A DNA stretch of 64,000 nucleotides from Kribbella pratensis (GCF_004365355.1 NZ_SODP01000001.1:2673473-2737472); one strand, 5' to 3'; shown: positions 50,091 through 59,100, counted from the first letter of the stretch. The notes: generated from the sequence alone by a model not told the origin. A program made the numbers and translations.

Positions 50091-51287
50091 TCAGCCCTGG
50101 GTTCCGACCCGGCCGACGAGGGTCTGCCAGGACCGATCCAGACCGGCGGCAAGACAACCGGCCACCACCGATTCGCGGCCGAGGACGCTGGCCTTCACAT
50201 CCGGCATCACCGGGGCGAGCCTGTGAAGTTGCTGGGAGACGGCTTCGAGGAAGCCGGGCGCTTGGCCGATACCGCCGCCCAGCACGACCAGCTCGGGATC
50301 CACCACAGTGATCACCGTGCACACCGCCTTGGCGACCAGCAGTGCCTCCTCGGCGACGACGGCGGCTGCTACGGCGTCGCCGCGAGCGGCGGCCGCGAAC
50401 ACCTTCTCGGCAGTCGACGCCCCGCGGACGCCGGCCCGCCGTGCTGCTCGCACTACAGCCGCCGCCGACGCCGACGCATCGAAACCGCCACGTTTACGGG
50501 CATCCCGCTGATCGCTACCGCTGCCTTCGGTGAACGGCAGGTACCCGATCTCCCCCGCTACTCCGTGCGATCCGTGCCGAAGCTTCCCGTCGAGAACGAG
50601 TCCCATACCGATACCGGTACCGACCGAAACGAAGGCGAAGCTGTCGACGTTCCGGCCGTGCCCGTGCACCCGCTCGGCAATCGCGGCGGCGTCCACGTCG
50701 TTCTCGATCATCAACGACGTACCGAACCGGTCGCGCAGCGCCGCCAGCGTCGCCGGTGAATCCCAGCCGGACAGTCGTCCCGTCAGTGTCAAGGCATCGA
50801 GTCGCGGGTCGTAGACACCGGGACTCCCGAGGACCGTCTGGGTCAGTTGCGTGACGTCGATCCCCGTCTCCGTCGCGAGGGTTGCGGTCAGGTCCGCCAG
50901 CTCCTGGATGCGAGCCATCGCGTCGCCGGCCTTGGTCCGCACACTCAGCCGCGCACGCACTGTGCCGGCGAGATCCGAGATCGCCCCGCGCAGGAATTCC
51001 CGCCCGACGTCGAGCCCGAGCACGTACCCCGCGTCCGGCCGGACCTCGTACAGGCTCGCCGCCGGTCCTGGTACGCCGGTGCGCTGGCCGGTCACGTGCA
51101 CCAGACCGGTCCGCTCGAGTGAGCTCAGCGCCGCAGACACGGTCGGTTTCGACAATCCGGTCAGCCCGGCGAGCTCCGTCCGCGAGATCGGTCCGGATCG
51201 CCGGATGTGATCGAGCAGTACCTTTTCGTTGATCTCCCGGATCAGCTGCGGGCGTGCCGCGGACGCACCTGGCGCAACAACCGTCAC
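50091..51287 (-). CDS. ROK-family (NagC/XylR) transcriptional repressor
   Basis: A 398-residue regulator with an N-terminal winged helix (LLDHIRRSGPISRTELAGLT-GLSKPTVSAALSSLERTGLV) and a ROK sugar-binding domain (LGLDVGREFLRGAISDLAGT; SVGTGIGMGLVLDG; VVLGGGIGQ). The ROK zinc motif CxCGxxGC is missing: after GVAGEIGYLP the sequence reads TEGSGSDQRDARKRGGF with no cysteines, so ligand sensing differs from classic members. Divergent from a ROK kinase and a Dpp-type ABC operon, its probable targets. Confidence 0.92.
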   Translation of the reverse strand: MTVVAPGASAARPQLIREINEKVLLDHIRRSGPISRTELAGLTGLSKPTVSAALSSLERTGLVHVTGQRTGVPGPAASLYEVRPDAGYVLGLDVGREFLRGAISDLAGTVRARLSVRTKAGDAMARIQELADLTATLATETGIDVTQLTQTVLGSPGVYDPRLDALTLTGRLSGWDSPATLAALRDRFGTSLMIENDVDAAAIAERVHGHGRNVDSFAFVSVGTGIGMGLVLDGKLRHGSHGVAGEIGYLPFTEGSGSDQRDARKRGGFDASASAAAVVRAARRAGVRGASTAEKVFAAAARGDAVAAAVVAEEALLVAKAVCTVITVVDPELVVLGGGIGQAPGFLEAVSQQLHRLAPVMPDVKASVLGRESVVAGCLAAGLDRSWQTLVGRVGTQG

Positions 51288-51406
51288 GTCGACCCCCTCG
51301 CTGTTAACAACTCGACCACCAACTCGGAGTTAAGGCTTGTGGTCCGTTGGTTGTTAAGTTAGTTTCCTATCGATTCTATTGGTTGGCCCGAGGAGGTGCC
51401 ACCCCC
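51288..51406. promoter_or_regulatory. divergent ROK repressor / kinase-transporter promoter
   Basis: AT-rich for this genome. Three GTTAA half-sites (near 51303, 51329, 51353) and AACTC/GAGTT form inverted pairs, as expected for ROK operators. TTGTTA (51351) and TTCTAT (51374), 17 nt apart, could be the plus-strand promoter. GAGGAGG precedes GTG 51407. Confidence 0.5.
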
Positions 51407-52354
51407 GTGGTTCCAACGCCGGTCGTCCTCGGACTCGACTTCGGCGGGACGAAGATCGCCCTGGCGGTCAGCGACCTGTCCGGACGCCGTCTGGGTACGC
51501 GGACCATCGACAGCCGCCCGGAGTTCGACGGGGCGTCCGGCGGTGCTGCCGAGGCCATGGCCCGCGGCCTGTCCGCAGGTCACGAACTGCTCGCCGAGGT
51601 TGCCCCCGGCCAGGAGCTCGCCGGCGTCGGCGCGGCCACCCTCGGCATCCCGTACGACGACCGCGTCGAACTGGCTCCCACCTTCCCGGGCTGGGACGAC
51701 CTCCCGTTCGGCCGGCTGGTGCGGGACGGCTTTCCCGGCGTACCCGTGCGGCTGGCAACCGATGTGAAGGCGGCCGCGGCGGCCGAGCTGCGCTGGGGCG
51801 CGCTCGCGGACTGCGACCCCGGGCTGTACGTCAATCTCGGCACCGGTCTCGCGATCGCGATCGTTGCCGGCGGCACCGTGATCACCGGCGCGCACGGCGC
51901 GTCCGGCGAGATCGGCTACAACCTGCGCTCGGCCGGCGACGTGTACGTCGACGCGGACGAGCGCACGATCCTGGAACACGTCGTCAGCGGTCAGGCACTC
52001 GAGACCACCGGGTCCGCCCGGCTCGGGCAGCCGGTCACGGCCGCCGACGTCTTCACGATGGCGCGGACCCAGCCGGACGCCGCCGTCCTCACCGACGAGT
52101 TCGTCCGGGAACTGGCGATGCATCTCGCCAACCTGGCCATCGCGGTCGATCCGGTCCGGATCGTCGTCGGCGGCGGCCTGGTTCGTTCCTGGGACCAGAT
52201 CGAAGCCGGCCTGCGTCGCGCCCTCGACGTGGCCGTCCCGTTCCCACCGGAGTTGTCGGTGGCCCGGTTTCCTTCGGACGCTCCGCTGATCGGGGCGCTC
52301 GCCCTTGGCGTCGAGGCAGCAGGAGTTGTCCTCGGTGCAGAAGCATTCGCATGA
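51407..52354 (+). CDS. ROK-family sugar kinase
   Basis: A 315-residue kinase, probably phosphorylating the sugar released from the imported oligosaccharide. Phosphate-1 motif LGLDFGGTKIALAVSDL, catalytic-region aspartate TDVKAAAAAELRWG (family NDANAAA), GTGLAIAIVAGG and GGGLVRSWDQ. The ROK zinc cysteines are absent here as well (GEIGYNLRSAGDVYVDADER). GTG 51407 has AGGAGG upstream; the frame opens at TTG 51347. It heads the ABC operon. Confidence 0.88.
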   Translation: MVPTPVVLGLDFGGTKIALAVSDLSGRRLGTRTIDSRPEFDGASGGAAEAMARGLSAGHELLAEVAPGQELAGVGAATLGIPYDDRVELAPTFPGWDDLPFGRLVRDGFPGVPVRLATDVKAAAAAELRWGALADCDPGLYVNLGTGLAIAIVAGGTVITGAHGASGEIGYNLRSAGDVYVDADERTILEHVVSGQALETTGSARLGQPVTAADVFTMARTQPDAAVLTDEFVRELAMHLANLAIAVDPVRIVVGGGLVRSWDQIEAGLRRALDVAVPFPPELSVARFPSDAPLIGALALGVEAAGVVLGAEAFA

Positions 52355-52385
52355 GCAGGATTACCAGTAGCGAAAGGCAGAGACG

Positions 52386-54101
52386 ATGAGGGGCATCACA
52401 CGCATCGCGGTCGCCGCGATAGCGGTCGGCGCACTGACCGCCGGGTGCGGCGGTGGCGACAAGCCGATCGGGAGCGGGGCGTCGTCAAGCAACCCGTCGT
52501 CCTCGACGAGCAGCGGCGGCAGCACCGGGCAGTACAAGAAGGGCGGCACGGTCACCATCGCCAACGTCGGCGGACAGACCTGGCCGTGTCAGTTCAACCC
52601 GTTCAACCCGTCGGTCAACGGCGTCGCGGGCGGCTTCGTCTACGAGCCGCTGACCTTCGTCAACGTGCTGAAGGCCGGTGCCACCACGCCGATGCTGGCC
52701 ACCGACTTCGCCTGGTCGCCGAAGAAGGACTCGATCGTCTTCACGATCCGCGACGGGGTGAAGTGGAGCGACGGGCAGCCGTTCAGCGCCGATGACGTCG
52801 TCTACACGTTCAACCTGATGAAGGCGCAGCCGGCCCTGGACATCTACGCGCTGTGGACCGGCGCCGGGCTGACCAGCGTCACCGCGGCCGGCAACAAGGT
52901 CACGCTGAAGTTCAAGGGCGCGGCCGAGCCGTACTTCTTCAACTTCGCCAACCAGGTCGACATCGTCCCGAAGCACATCTGGTCGACCGGTGAGGCGGCC
53001 TCCAAGCCGGCCACCTGGGCGGACCCGAAGCCGGTCGGCACCGGTCCGTACACGGTCGAGTCCTGCACCGCGAACAACATCTCGTACGCCGCCAACGCCA
53101 ACTACTGGCAGCCGGGCAAGCCGTACATCCAGAAGGTCCAGTACCCGGCGTACCTGGACAACAACCCGGCCAACCTCGACCTCGCCAGCGGCAAGGCGCA
53201 GTGGGGCGGTCAGTACATCCCGAACATCGACAAGTTCTACAAGTCGAAGTCGCCGGAGAACAACTACTGGTTCCCGCCGACCGCGAACGTCGCCCTGGTG
53301 CCGAACAACGACCCGTCCCGCCCGGCGACCAGCAAGCTGGCGGTCCGGCAGGCACTGGCCTACGCGCTCGACCGGGAGCAGATCTCGAAGATCGGTGAGA
53401 GCGGCTACCAGCCGGCCGCGAACCAGACCGGTGTGGTCACGCCGACCTTCGACAAGTACTTCGACAAGGACGCCCTGACGGCGGCCGGCTACGACAAGCC
53501 GAACGTCGACAAGGCGAAGCAGTTGCTGCAGAGCGCCGGCTACTCGTCGTCGAACCCGCTCAAGCTCAGCGTCATCACGGTGACCGGCTACACCGACTGG
53601 GACGCGTCCCTGGCCGTGGTCAAGCAGAACCTCGCTGCCGTCGGCATCGAGCTGAGCGTCCAGGACCTGCAGCAGCAGTCGTACAACCAGAAGCTGTACA
53701 CGGGTGACTACGACCTGGCCTACTCCAGCCTGTCCGGTGGACCGACGCCGTACTACGAGCTGCGGCAGCTGCTGTACTCGAAGAACACCGCCCCGATCGG
53801 CAAGCAGGCCAACAGCAACTACTCGCGGTACAGCAACCCCGCGGTGGACAAGCTGTTCGACCAGTACGCCAGCGCGGATCCTGACACCCAGGTCAAGCTG
53901 ATCAAGCAGATCTCTGGGTACATGATCAAGGATGTCCCGCTGATCCCGACGACCGAGTCGGTCGACTGGTACCAGTACAACACCAAGGACATCGAGGGCT
54001 GGCCGACGCAGGACAACCCGTACGCCCAGCCGGCGCCGTACAACATCCCGGACGCCGGACAGGTACTGGCCAACCTGTACTCGAAGTCGGCCCAGAAGTA
54101 G
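52386..54101 (+). CDS. ABC solute-binding lipoprotein (peptide/oligosaccharide, SBP_bac_5)
   Basis: A 571-residue lipoprotein with lipobox LTAGC (cysteine 21) and a cluster C solute-binding fold: FAWSPKKDSIVFTIRDGVKW-SDGQPFSADDVVYTFN near 100-130, and RQALAYALDREQI. Cluster C proteins bind peptides, nickel or oligosaccharides. The ROK neighbours favour an oligosaccharide such as a cello- or xylo-oligomer; that is inference. The stop lies in an 11-bp tandem repeat that gives stops in all three frames. Confidence 0.93.
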   Translation: MRGITRIAVAAIAVGALTAGCGGGDKPIGSGASSSNPSSSTSSGGSTGQYKKGGTVTIANVGGQTWPCQFNPFNPSVNGVAGGFVYEPLTFVNVLKAGATTPMLATDFAWSPKKDSIVFTIRDGVKWSDGQPFSADDVVYTFNLMKAQPALDIYALWTGAGLTSVTAAGNKVTLKFKGAAEPYFFNFANQVDIVPKHIWSTGEAASKPATWADPKPVGTGPYTVESCTANNISYAANANYWQPGKPYIQKVQYPAYLDNNPANLDLASGKAQWGGQYIPNIDKFYKSKSPENNYWFPPTANVALVPNNDPSRPATSKLAVRQALAYALDREQISKIGESGYQPAANQTGVVTPTFDKYFDKDALTAAGYDKPNVDKAKQLLQSAGYSSSNPLKLSVITVTGYTDWDASLAVVKQNLAAVGIELSVQDLQQQSYNQKLYTGDYDLAYSSLSGGPTPYYELRQLLYSKNTAPIGKQANSNYSRYSNPAVDKLFDQYASADPDTQVKLIKQISGYMIKDVPLIPTTESVDWYQYNTKDIEGWPTQDNPYAQPAPYNIPDAGQVLANLYSKSAQK

Positions 54102-54135
54102 TCCAGAAATAGTCCAGAAGTAGTCCGGAAGTACC
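54092..54135 (+). repeat. 11-bp tandem repeat carrying stops in three frames
   Basis: Units CCAGAAGTAGT (54092), CCAGAAATAGT (54103), CCAGAAGTAGT (54114) and CCGGAAGTACC (54125). The three TAGs start at 54099, 54110 and 54121, one in each reading frame; the first is the lipoprotein stop. Confidence 0.9.
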
Positions 54136-54165
54136 GTCCAGCGTGAGCACGAGGAGCTATTTGCG

Positions 54166-55164
54166 GTGAGATACCTGCTACGACGTCTCGGGTTCTTCGT
54201 GCTCACGCTCTGGGCCGCGATGACGCTGAACTTCTTCATCCCGCGGATGATGCCGGGCAGTCCGGAGGAGGCGCTGCGGGAGCGGCTCAGCAAGGGCGGC
54301 TCGGTGGTCACGGCGGACCAGTTGCGGACCGTCCTGGCCGAGTTCGGCTTCGAGCCGGACAAGAACATCGTCCTGCAGTACCTGGAGTATCTGAAAGCAA
54401 TGGTCACCGGGCACTGGGGCGTGTCGATCGGCAGCAGCCTCGGCGTCCCGGTGACCACGCTGATCGGCAGTGCCCTGCCCTGGACGCTCGGGCTGGTCGG
54501 CATCACGACCATCCTGGCGTTCGCGATCGGCACGCTGATCGGCACGATCTCCGGCTGGCGGCGGGGCGGGCTGATCGACGGGGTCGTGCCGCCGGTCTTC
54601 ATCGTCACGTCGGCGCTGCCGTACTTCTGGGTCGCGCTGCTGTTCATCTCGCTGTTCGCGATCGGTGACCACGCGATCCTGCCCAACGACTTCAACTACG
54701 ACCAGGGACTGACGCCGGGGTTCAACGGTGAGTTCATCTTCAGCGTCCTGAAACACGGCATCCTGCCGGCCGCGACGATCCTGATCACCGCGATCGGCGG
54801 CTGGATCCTGACCATGCGGAACAACATGATCACCACGCTGGCCGAGGACTACGTCCGGATGGCGCGGGCCAAGGGCATCCCGAGCCGGCGGATCATGTTC
54901 GGGTACGCCGGCCGGAACGCGTTCCTGCCCAACCTGTCCGGGTTCGCGATGTCGCTCGGCTTCGTCATCTCCGGCACGATCCTGGTCGAGTACGTATTCA
55001 ACTACCCCGGCCTCGGCTACATGTTCTACAACGCCACCGTGAGCACCGACTATCCGTTGCTGCAGGCCCTCTTCCTGCTGGTGACGCTGGCCGTGCTGAT
55101 CTGCGTCCTGCTCTGTGACTTCGCGGTGTTCCTCCTCGACCCACGAGCCCGGACGAAGGGATAG
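54166..55164 (+). CDS. ABC permease, DppB/OppB type
   Basis: A 332-residue inner-membrane subunit with about six helices (FFVLTLWAAMTLNFFIPRMM; TLGLVGITTILAFAIGTLIG; LLQALFLLVTLAVLICVLLC). The EAA-type cytoplasmic loop is DYVRMARAKGIPSRRIMFGY, which contacts the ATPases. GTG start with GAGGAG upstream. The stop is 3 nt before the next permease start. Confidence 0.95.
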   Translation: MRYLLRRLGFFVLTLWAAMTLNFFIPRMMPGSPEEALRERLSKGGSVVTADQLRTVLAEFGFEPDKNIVLQYLEYLKAMVTGHWGVSIGSSLGVPVTTLIGSALPWTLGLVGITTILAFAIGTLIGTISGWRRGGLIDGVVPPVFIVTSALPYFWVALLFISLFAIGDHAILPNDFNYDQGLTPGFNGEFIFSVLKHGILPAATILITAIGGWILTMRNNMITTLAEDYVRMARAKGIPSRRIMFGYAGRNAFLPNLSGFAMSLGFVISGTILVEYVFNYPGLGYMFYNATVSTDYPLLQALFLLVTLAVLICVLLCDFAVFLLDPRARTKG

Positions 55165-55167
55165 CCG

Positions 55168-56103
55168 ATGAGCGCAATCGTCACCGGCGCCGCCGCGCCG
55201 ACAACCACCACTGCCACCCGGCGACCGCGGGGCGGGCTGTTGCGCGCGATCATGCACAACCGCAAGGCCATGATCGGCGCCGGCCTGCTGGTGCTGTTCA
55301 TCCTGCTCGCCGCGTTCCCGCATCTGTTCGTGCCCTGGCTGCACGGCGATCCGCGGGCGATCGGCGAACTGCCGCTGCAGTCCCCGTCCGGCAAGCACTG
55401 GCTCGGCACGACGGGCCTCGGCCAGGACGTGTACGCCGAACTGATCTACAGCACCCGTGAGTCGCTGATCATCGCGGTGGTCGCCGGACTGGGCGCGACG
55501 ATCCTGTCCGTGATCATCGGCGTCTCGGCCGCCTACCTCGGCGGCTACGCCGACGACGGCCTGTCGATGCTGACCGACATCTTCCTGGTGCTGCCGACGT
55601 TCCCGCTGATCATCGTGCTGGCGACGTACGCCGGTAAGGGCAACCTGACCGTGATCATCGTCGTGCTGATCCTGACCGGCTGGTCGTACGGCGCACGGCA
55701 GATGCGGGCCCAGGCGTTGTCGCTGCGCAACCGCGACTTCCTCGAGTCGGCCCGGGTCCGCGGCGAGCGGTCGTCGTACATCATCGTGGTCGAGGTCCTG
55801 CCGACGATGATCTCGCTGATCGTCGCGAACTTCCTCGGCGCCGCGCTGTACTCCGTGCTCACCGCCGCCGGCCTGCAGTTCCTCGGCCTCGGCGACCCCA
55901 ACTCGCTGAGCTGGGGCACGATGCTCTACTGGGCCCAGAACCAGGGCGCCCTGGTCAACGGGCTACCCGCGTGGGCGCTGTCGCCGGGTCTGGCGGTCGC
56001 GCTGCTCGGTGTTTCCTTTGCCCTGCTCAACTATGCGTTCGACGAGATCAGCAATCCCGCGCTGCGGCCGGTTCGGAGGCGACGTGCCCGATCAGCTTCT
56101 TGA
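55168..56103 (+). CDS. ABC permease, DppC/OppC type
   Basis: A 311-residue permease partner: MIGAGLLVLFILLAAFPHLF near the N-terminus, GTTGLGQDVYAELIYSTRES (the family's G-T-D-x-x-GRD-like loop), and an EAA loop RNRDFLESARVRGERSSYII. Overlaps the following ATPase gene by 20 nt. Confidence 0.95.
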   Translation: MSAIVTGAAAPTTTTATRRPRGGLLRAIMHNRKAMIGAGLLVLFILLAAFPHLFVPWLHGDPRAIGELPLQSPSGKHWLGTTGLGQDVYAELIYSTRESLIIAVVAGLGATILSVIIGVSAAYLGGYADDGLSMLTDIFLVLPTFPLIIVLATYAGKGNLTVIIVVLILTGWSYGARQMRAQALSLRNRDFLESARVRGERSSYIIVVEVLPTMISLIVANFLGAALYSVLTAAGLQFLGLGDPNSLSWGTMLYWAQNQGALVNGLPAWALSPGLAVALLGVSFALLNYAFDEISNPALRPVRRRRARSAS

Positions 56104-57061
56104 GGTCCGTGATCTCACCGTCGAGTACGACACCGGTCAACACCCGGTCGTCGCGGTCGACCACGTGGATCTCGACGTACAGGCAGGTGAGTTCGTCGGT
56201 GTCGTCGGCGAGTCAGGCTGCGGGAAGTCGACGCTGCTGTTCGCGATCGCGCACCTGCTGAGCTCGCCGGCCGCGATCACCGGCGGTAGCGTGAAGTTCC
56301 TCGGGCAGAACCTGGTCACGATGAGCGAGAAGAAGCTCGCGTCGCTGCGGTGGCGTGACTTCTCCGTGGTGATGCAGAGCGCGATGAACGCGCTGAACCC
56401 GGTGAAGAGCATCGGCGCGCAGTTCCACGACACGATCATGGCGCACGACGAGGTGGTCGACGACAACCGGCCGGCCGAGGTACTGCGGCTGGTCGGCATC
56501 GACCCGATCCACCTGAAGAGCTACCCGCACCAGTTGAGCGGCGGCATGCGGCAGCGCGCGATGATCGCGATGGCACTGCTGTTCACGCCGGACCTGATCA
56601 TCATGGACGAGCCGACGTCCGCGCTCGACGTAGTCGCGCAGCGGTCGCTGATGGTGCAGATCAAGGAGCTGCAGCGCAAGCTCGGGTTCGCGGTCATCTT
56701 CGTCACGCACGACATGTCGCTGGTCAGCCACTTCTCCGACAAGCTCGTGGTGATGTACGCCGGGCAGGTGGTCGAGTTCGGCGCGACGCGGGCGGTCTTC
56801 GATCACCCGGAGCACCCGTACAGCGAAGGTCTGCTTGATGCGTTCCCGTCGATCCGCGGGCCGAAGGTGCCGCTGACCGGTATCCCTGGCAGCCCGCCCA
56901 ACCTCGCCGATCCGCCGCCCGGCTGCCGGTTCCAGCCACGCTGCCCGAAGGCGTTCGAGGACTGCCCGAAGATCGAGCCCGATCTCTACCAGGTCGGCGC
57001 CGTCCAATCTCGTTGCCTACTGCACGCACCGTCGATCGCATCCGCCCGGGAGGTGTCATGA
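56084..57061 (+). CDS. ABC transporter ATPase, DppD/OppD type
   Basis: A 325-residue ATPase: Walker A GESGCGKSTLLFA, signature LSGGMRQRAMIAMALL, Walker B LIIMDEPTSALD, H-loop FVTHDMSLV. The C-terminal oligopeptide-type extension carries GCRFQPRCPKAFEDCPKI, a cysteine set that in some DppD/F proteins holds an iron-sulfur cluster. GTG 56084 has GGAGG 7 nt upstream; frame extension to 56009 overlaps the permease. Confidence 0.95.
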   Translation: MPDQLLEVRDLTVEYDTGQHPVVAVDHVDLDVQAGEFVGVVGESGCGKSTLLFAIAHLLSSPAAITGGSVKFLGQNLVTMSEKKLASLRWRDFSVVMQSAMNALNPVKSIGAQFHDTIMAHDEVVDDNRPAEVLRLVGIDPIHLKSYPHQLSGGMRQRAMIAMALLFTPDLIIMDEPTSALDVVAQRSLMVQIKELQRKLGFAVIFVTHDMSLVSHFSDKLVVMYAGQVVEFGATRAVFDHPEHPYSEGLLDAFPSIRGPKVPLTGIPGSPPNLADPPPGCRFQPRCPKAFEDCPKIEPDLYQVGAVQSRCLLHAPSIASAREVS

Positions 57062-57110
57062 CTGTACTTTTGGCCGGGCCTTCGGCACCGGCGTGGTCAT
57101 CGGGCTGTGA

Positions 57111-57176
57111 CTCCCGGCCTTCCCTCGTCGCTCCGGTCGCTTCGCTCCCTCCGCTCCTCAGTCCAGGCCGGGAGGC
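57111..57176 (+). promoter_or_regulatory. long-loop hairpin sequestering the DppF ribosome site
   Basis: CTCCCGGCCT (57111-57120) pairs with AGGCCGGGAG (57165-57174). The Shine-Dalgarno GGGAGG (57171-57176) of ATG 57180 lies in the right arm. The loop is a TCGCTCC-rich repeat. Could limit DppF translation or mark a transcript processing point. Confidence 0.55.
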
Positions 57177-57179
57177 CCG

Positions 57180-58214
57180 ATGACCTCGATGGATACCGAA
57201 TCGCGCGAGATGACGGAATCGGCCGCGGCGCCGGTGATCGAGGCGCGGGACCTGAGCCGGCACTTCAAGGTCGGGCGCGGGTTCTCGCGGCAGATGCTGC
57301 ACGCCGTCGACAACGTGAACTTCTCGATCGGGCGGCAGGAGATCGTCGCGCTCGCCGGTGAGAGCGGCAGCGGGAAGAGCACGATCGCGCGGCTGCTCGC
57401 GGGCGTGTACAAGCCGACCGGCGGTGAGATCTTCTACCAGGGCCGGGCGATGTCGACGTTCAGGTCCCGCAAGGACCAGTTGTCCTACCGCGGTGACGTG
57501 CCGATGGTGTTCCAGGACCCGTTCAGCTCGCTGAATCCGGCGTTCCGGGTGTCCCACGGCATCCTGCGCAGCCTCAAGCTGCACCGGCCCGAGTTCAGCG
57601 GGTCGCAGCGGGAGGACGAGGCCGCGCGGGTGATCGAGGCGGTCGGGCTGACGCCGGCCGGCGACATCATGCACCGGTACCCGTACGAGCTGAGTGGTGG
57701 CCAGAGGCAACGAATCGGGTTCGCGCAGGCGCTCGCGCACAAACCGAAGCTGATCCTGGCCGACGAGCCGGTGTCGATGCTCGACGTGTCGATCCGGATC
57801 GGCCTGCTGAATCTGATGGCCGAGCTGCGCAGGACCGAAGGGGTGTCGTTCCTCTACATCACCCACGACATCGCCAGCGCGCGGTACGTCGCGGACCGGC
57901 TGATGATCATGTACGCCGGGCACATCGTCGAGTCCGGCCCGGCGGAATCGGTGCTCGCGAACCCGAAGCACCCGTACACGGACCTGCTGCTCGGTGCGGT
58001 GCCGGATCCGCGGGCGCCGCTGGCCGCGGGGATCGAAGGCGACACCGGCGAGCCGCCGAAGGTCATCGACCCGACACCGGGGTGCCGCTTCCGCTGGCGC
58101 TGCCCGTTGGCGGTCGATCGGTGCCACGTCGAGACGCCGGTCCTCCGCCGCCTGGGCGAGGACCACGAGGCAGCCTGCCACGTGGCCGAGCCCGACCCCG
58201 GGTTCGCCGCCTGA
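57180..58214 (+). CDS. ABC transporter ATPase, DppF/OppF type
   Basis: A 344-residue second ATPase: Walker A GESGSGKSTIARL, signature LSGGQRQRIGFAQALA, Walker B LILADEPVSMLD, H-loop YITHDIASARY. The C-terminal cysteine set GCRFRWRCPLAVDRC matches that of the partner. It is separated from dppD-like gene by 118 nt, unlike the tight joins of the rest of the operon. The terminator hairpin at 58221-58252 follows. Confidence 0.95.
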   Translation: MTSMDTESREMTESAAAPVIEARDLSRHFKVGRGFSRQMLHAVDNVNFSIGRQEIVALAGESGSGKSTIARLLAGVYKPTGGEIFYQGRAMSTFRSRKDQLSYRGDVPMVFQDPFSSLNPAFRVSHGILRSLKLHRPEFSGSQREDEAARVIEAVGLTPAGDIMHRYPYELSGGQRQRIGFAQALAHKPKLILADEPVSMLDVSIRIGLLNLMAELRRTEGVSFLYITHDIASARYVADRLMIMYAGHIVESGPAESVLANPKHPYTDLLLGAVPDPRAPLAAGIEGDTGEPPKVIDPTPGCRFRWRCPLAVDRCHVETPVLRRLGEDHEAACHVAEPDPGFAA

Positions 58215-58220
58215 CAGCTC

Positions 58221-58252
58221 GATCCCGGCGCCGGTCCCGCGGCGCCGGGATC
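58221..58252 (+). terminator. terminator-like hairpin after the Dpp operon
   Basis: GATCCCGGCGCCG (58221-58233) pairs perfectly with CGGCGCCGGGATC (58240-58252) across a 6-nt loop, 6 nt after the DppF stop. No T-run follows. Confidence 0.6.
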
Positions 58253-58341
58253 GGTCAGCTCGTCGCCGCCGGTCAGCTCGTCGCCGCCGGTCAGACCATC
58301 GGCGTCGGTCAGACCATCGGCGTCGGTCAGATCGTCGGTGT
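58252..58341. repeat. five tandem 18-bp units
   Basis: CGGTCAGCTCGTCGCCGC twice, CGGTCAGACCATCGGCGT twice, then CGGTCAGATCGTCGGTGT, from 58252 to 58341. The last unit contains the SDR stop and its final codons, so the array grew at the gene's 3' end. Confidence 0.9.
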
Positions 58342-59100
58342 CATGCCGCCGTCGAGGATGATGTCGGCGCCGGTGAGGTTGCCGGCGCGGTCGCTGGCCA
58401 GGAACACCACCAGATCGGCGACCTCCTCCGGACGCGTGAAGCGGCCGGTGACCGAGTCCTTCGCAGCCTGAGCGGCGACATCCTTCGGCGCGGCGCCGAC
58501 CGCACCGCCGACGGTCTCCGCGACGCCACCCTTGCCCAGCCACAGGTCGGTCGCGACCGGACCGGGGCTGACGGTGTTGACCCGGACGCCCTTCGGCCCG
58601 ACCTCCTTCGACAACGACTTGAAGAAGCTCAGGCATGCGGCCTTCGCGGCGCTGTAGTCGATCACCAGCGGGTCGGGCAGGGTCGCGTTGACCGAGCAGA
58701 CCGTGACGATGACGCCGGACCGCTCGATCAGCATCGGCAACGCGGCGCGCGTCGTACGAACGGCCGACATCAGGTCGAGGTTGAGCGTCTCGAGCCAGTC
58801 GTCGTCGGTGACCGAGGCGAACCCGCCCGGGCGCGGACGCACGCTGCCGACGTTGTTCACCAGGATGTCGAACCCGCCGGCCTTGCTGACCGCCTCGTCG
58901 ACGAGCCGCGCCGGACCGTCCGTCGTCCCGAGATCGACGGCGAACGCCTCGACGGGTAGCCCTTCGAGCTCCGCGCCTATCGTGCGCGAGCCCGCGACGA
59001 CCTTCACACCTTCGTCGACCAGCGAGCGCGTGATCGCCAGGCCGATTCCTCGGCCGGCACCCGTCACGACCGCCGTCTTCCCACCCAGCTGCAGATCCAT
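58327..59100 (-). CDS. short-chain dehydrogenase/reductase
   Basis: A 257-residue SDR: AVVTGAGRGIGLAITRSL, NNVG, catalytic serine in VTVCSVNATL, YxxxK as YSAAKAACLSF, and the C-terminal NLTGADIILDGG. Substrate unknown. ATG 59100 is used (GGGGG upstream); the frame continues upstream as shadow. Divergent from an MFS exporter with a shared palindrome, which suggests resistance or detoxification of a small molecule. Its last codons lie in the 18-bp repeat array. Confidence 0.92.
   Translation of the reverse strand: MDLQLGGKTAVVTGAGRGIGLAITRSLVDEGVKVVAGSRTIGAELEGLPVEAFAVDLGTTDGPARLVDEAVSKAGGFDILVNNVGSVRPRPGGFASVTDDDWLETLNLDLMSAVRTTRAALPMLIERSGVIVTVCSVNATLPDPLVIDYSAAKAACLSFFKSLSKEVGPKGVRVNTVSPGPVATDLWLGKGGVAETVGGAVGAAPKDVAAQAAKDSVTGRFTRPEEVADLVVFLASDRAGNLTGADIILDGGMTPTI

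Noticed and set aside
58252..58341. Possible CRISPR array
   Set aside because: Units are only 18 bp, directly adjacent without spacers, and no cas genes are near.
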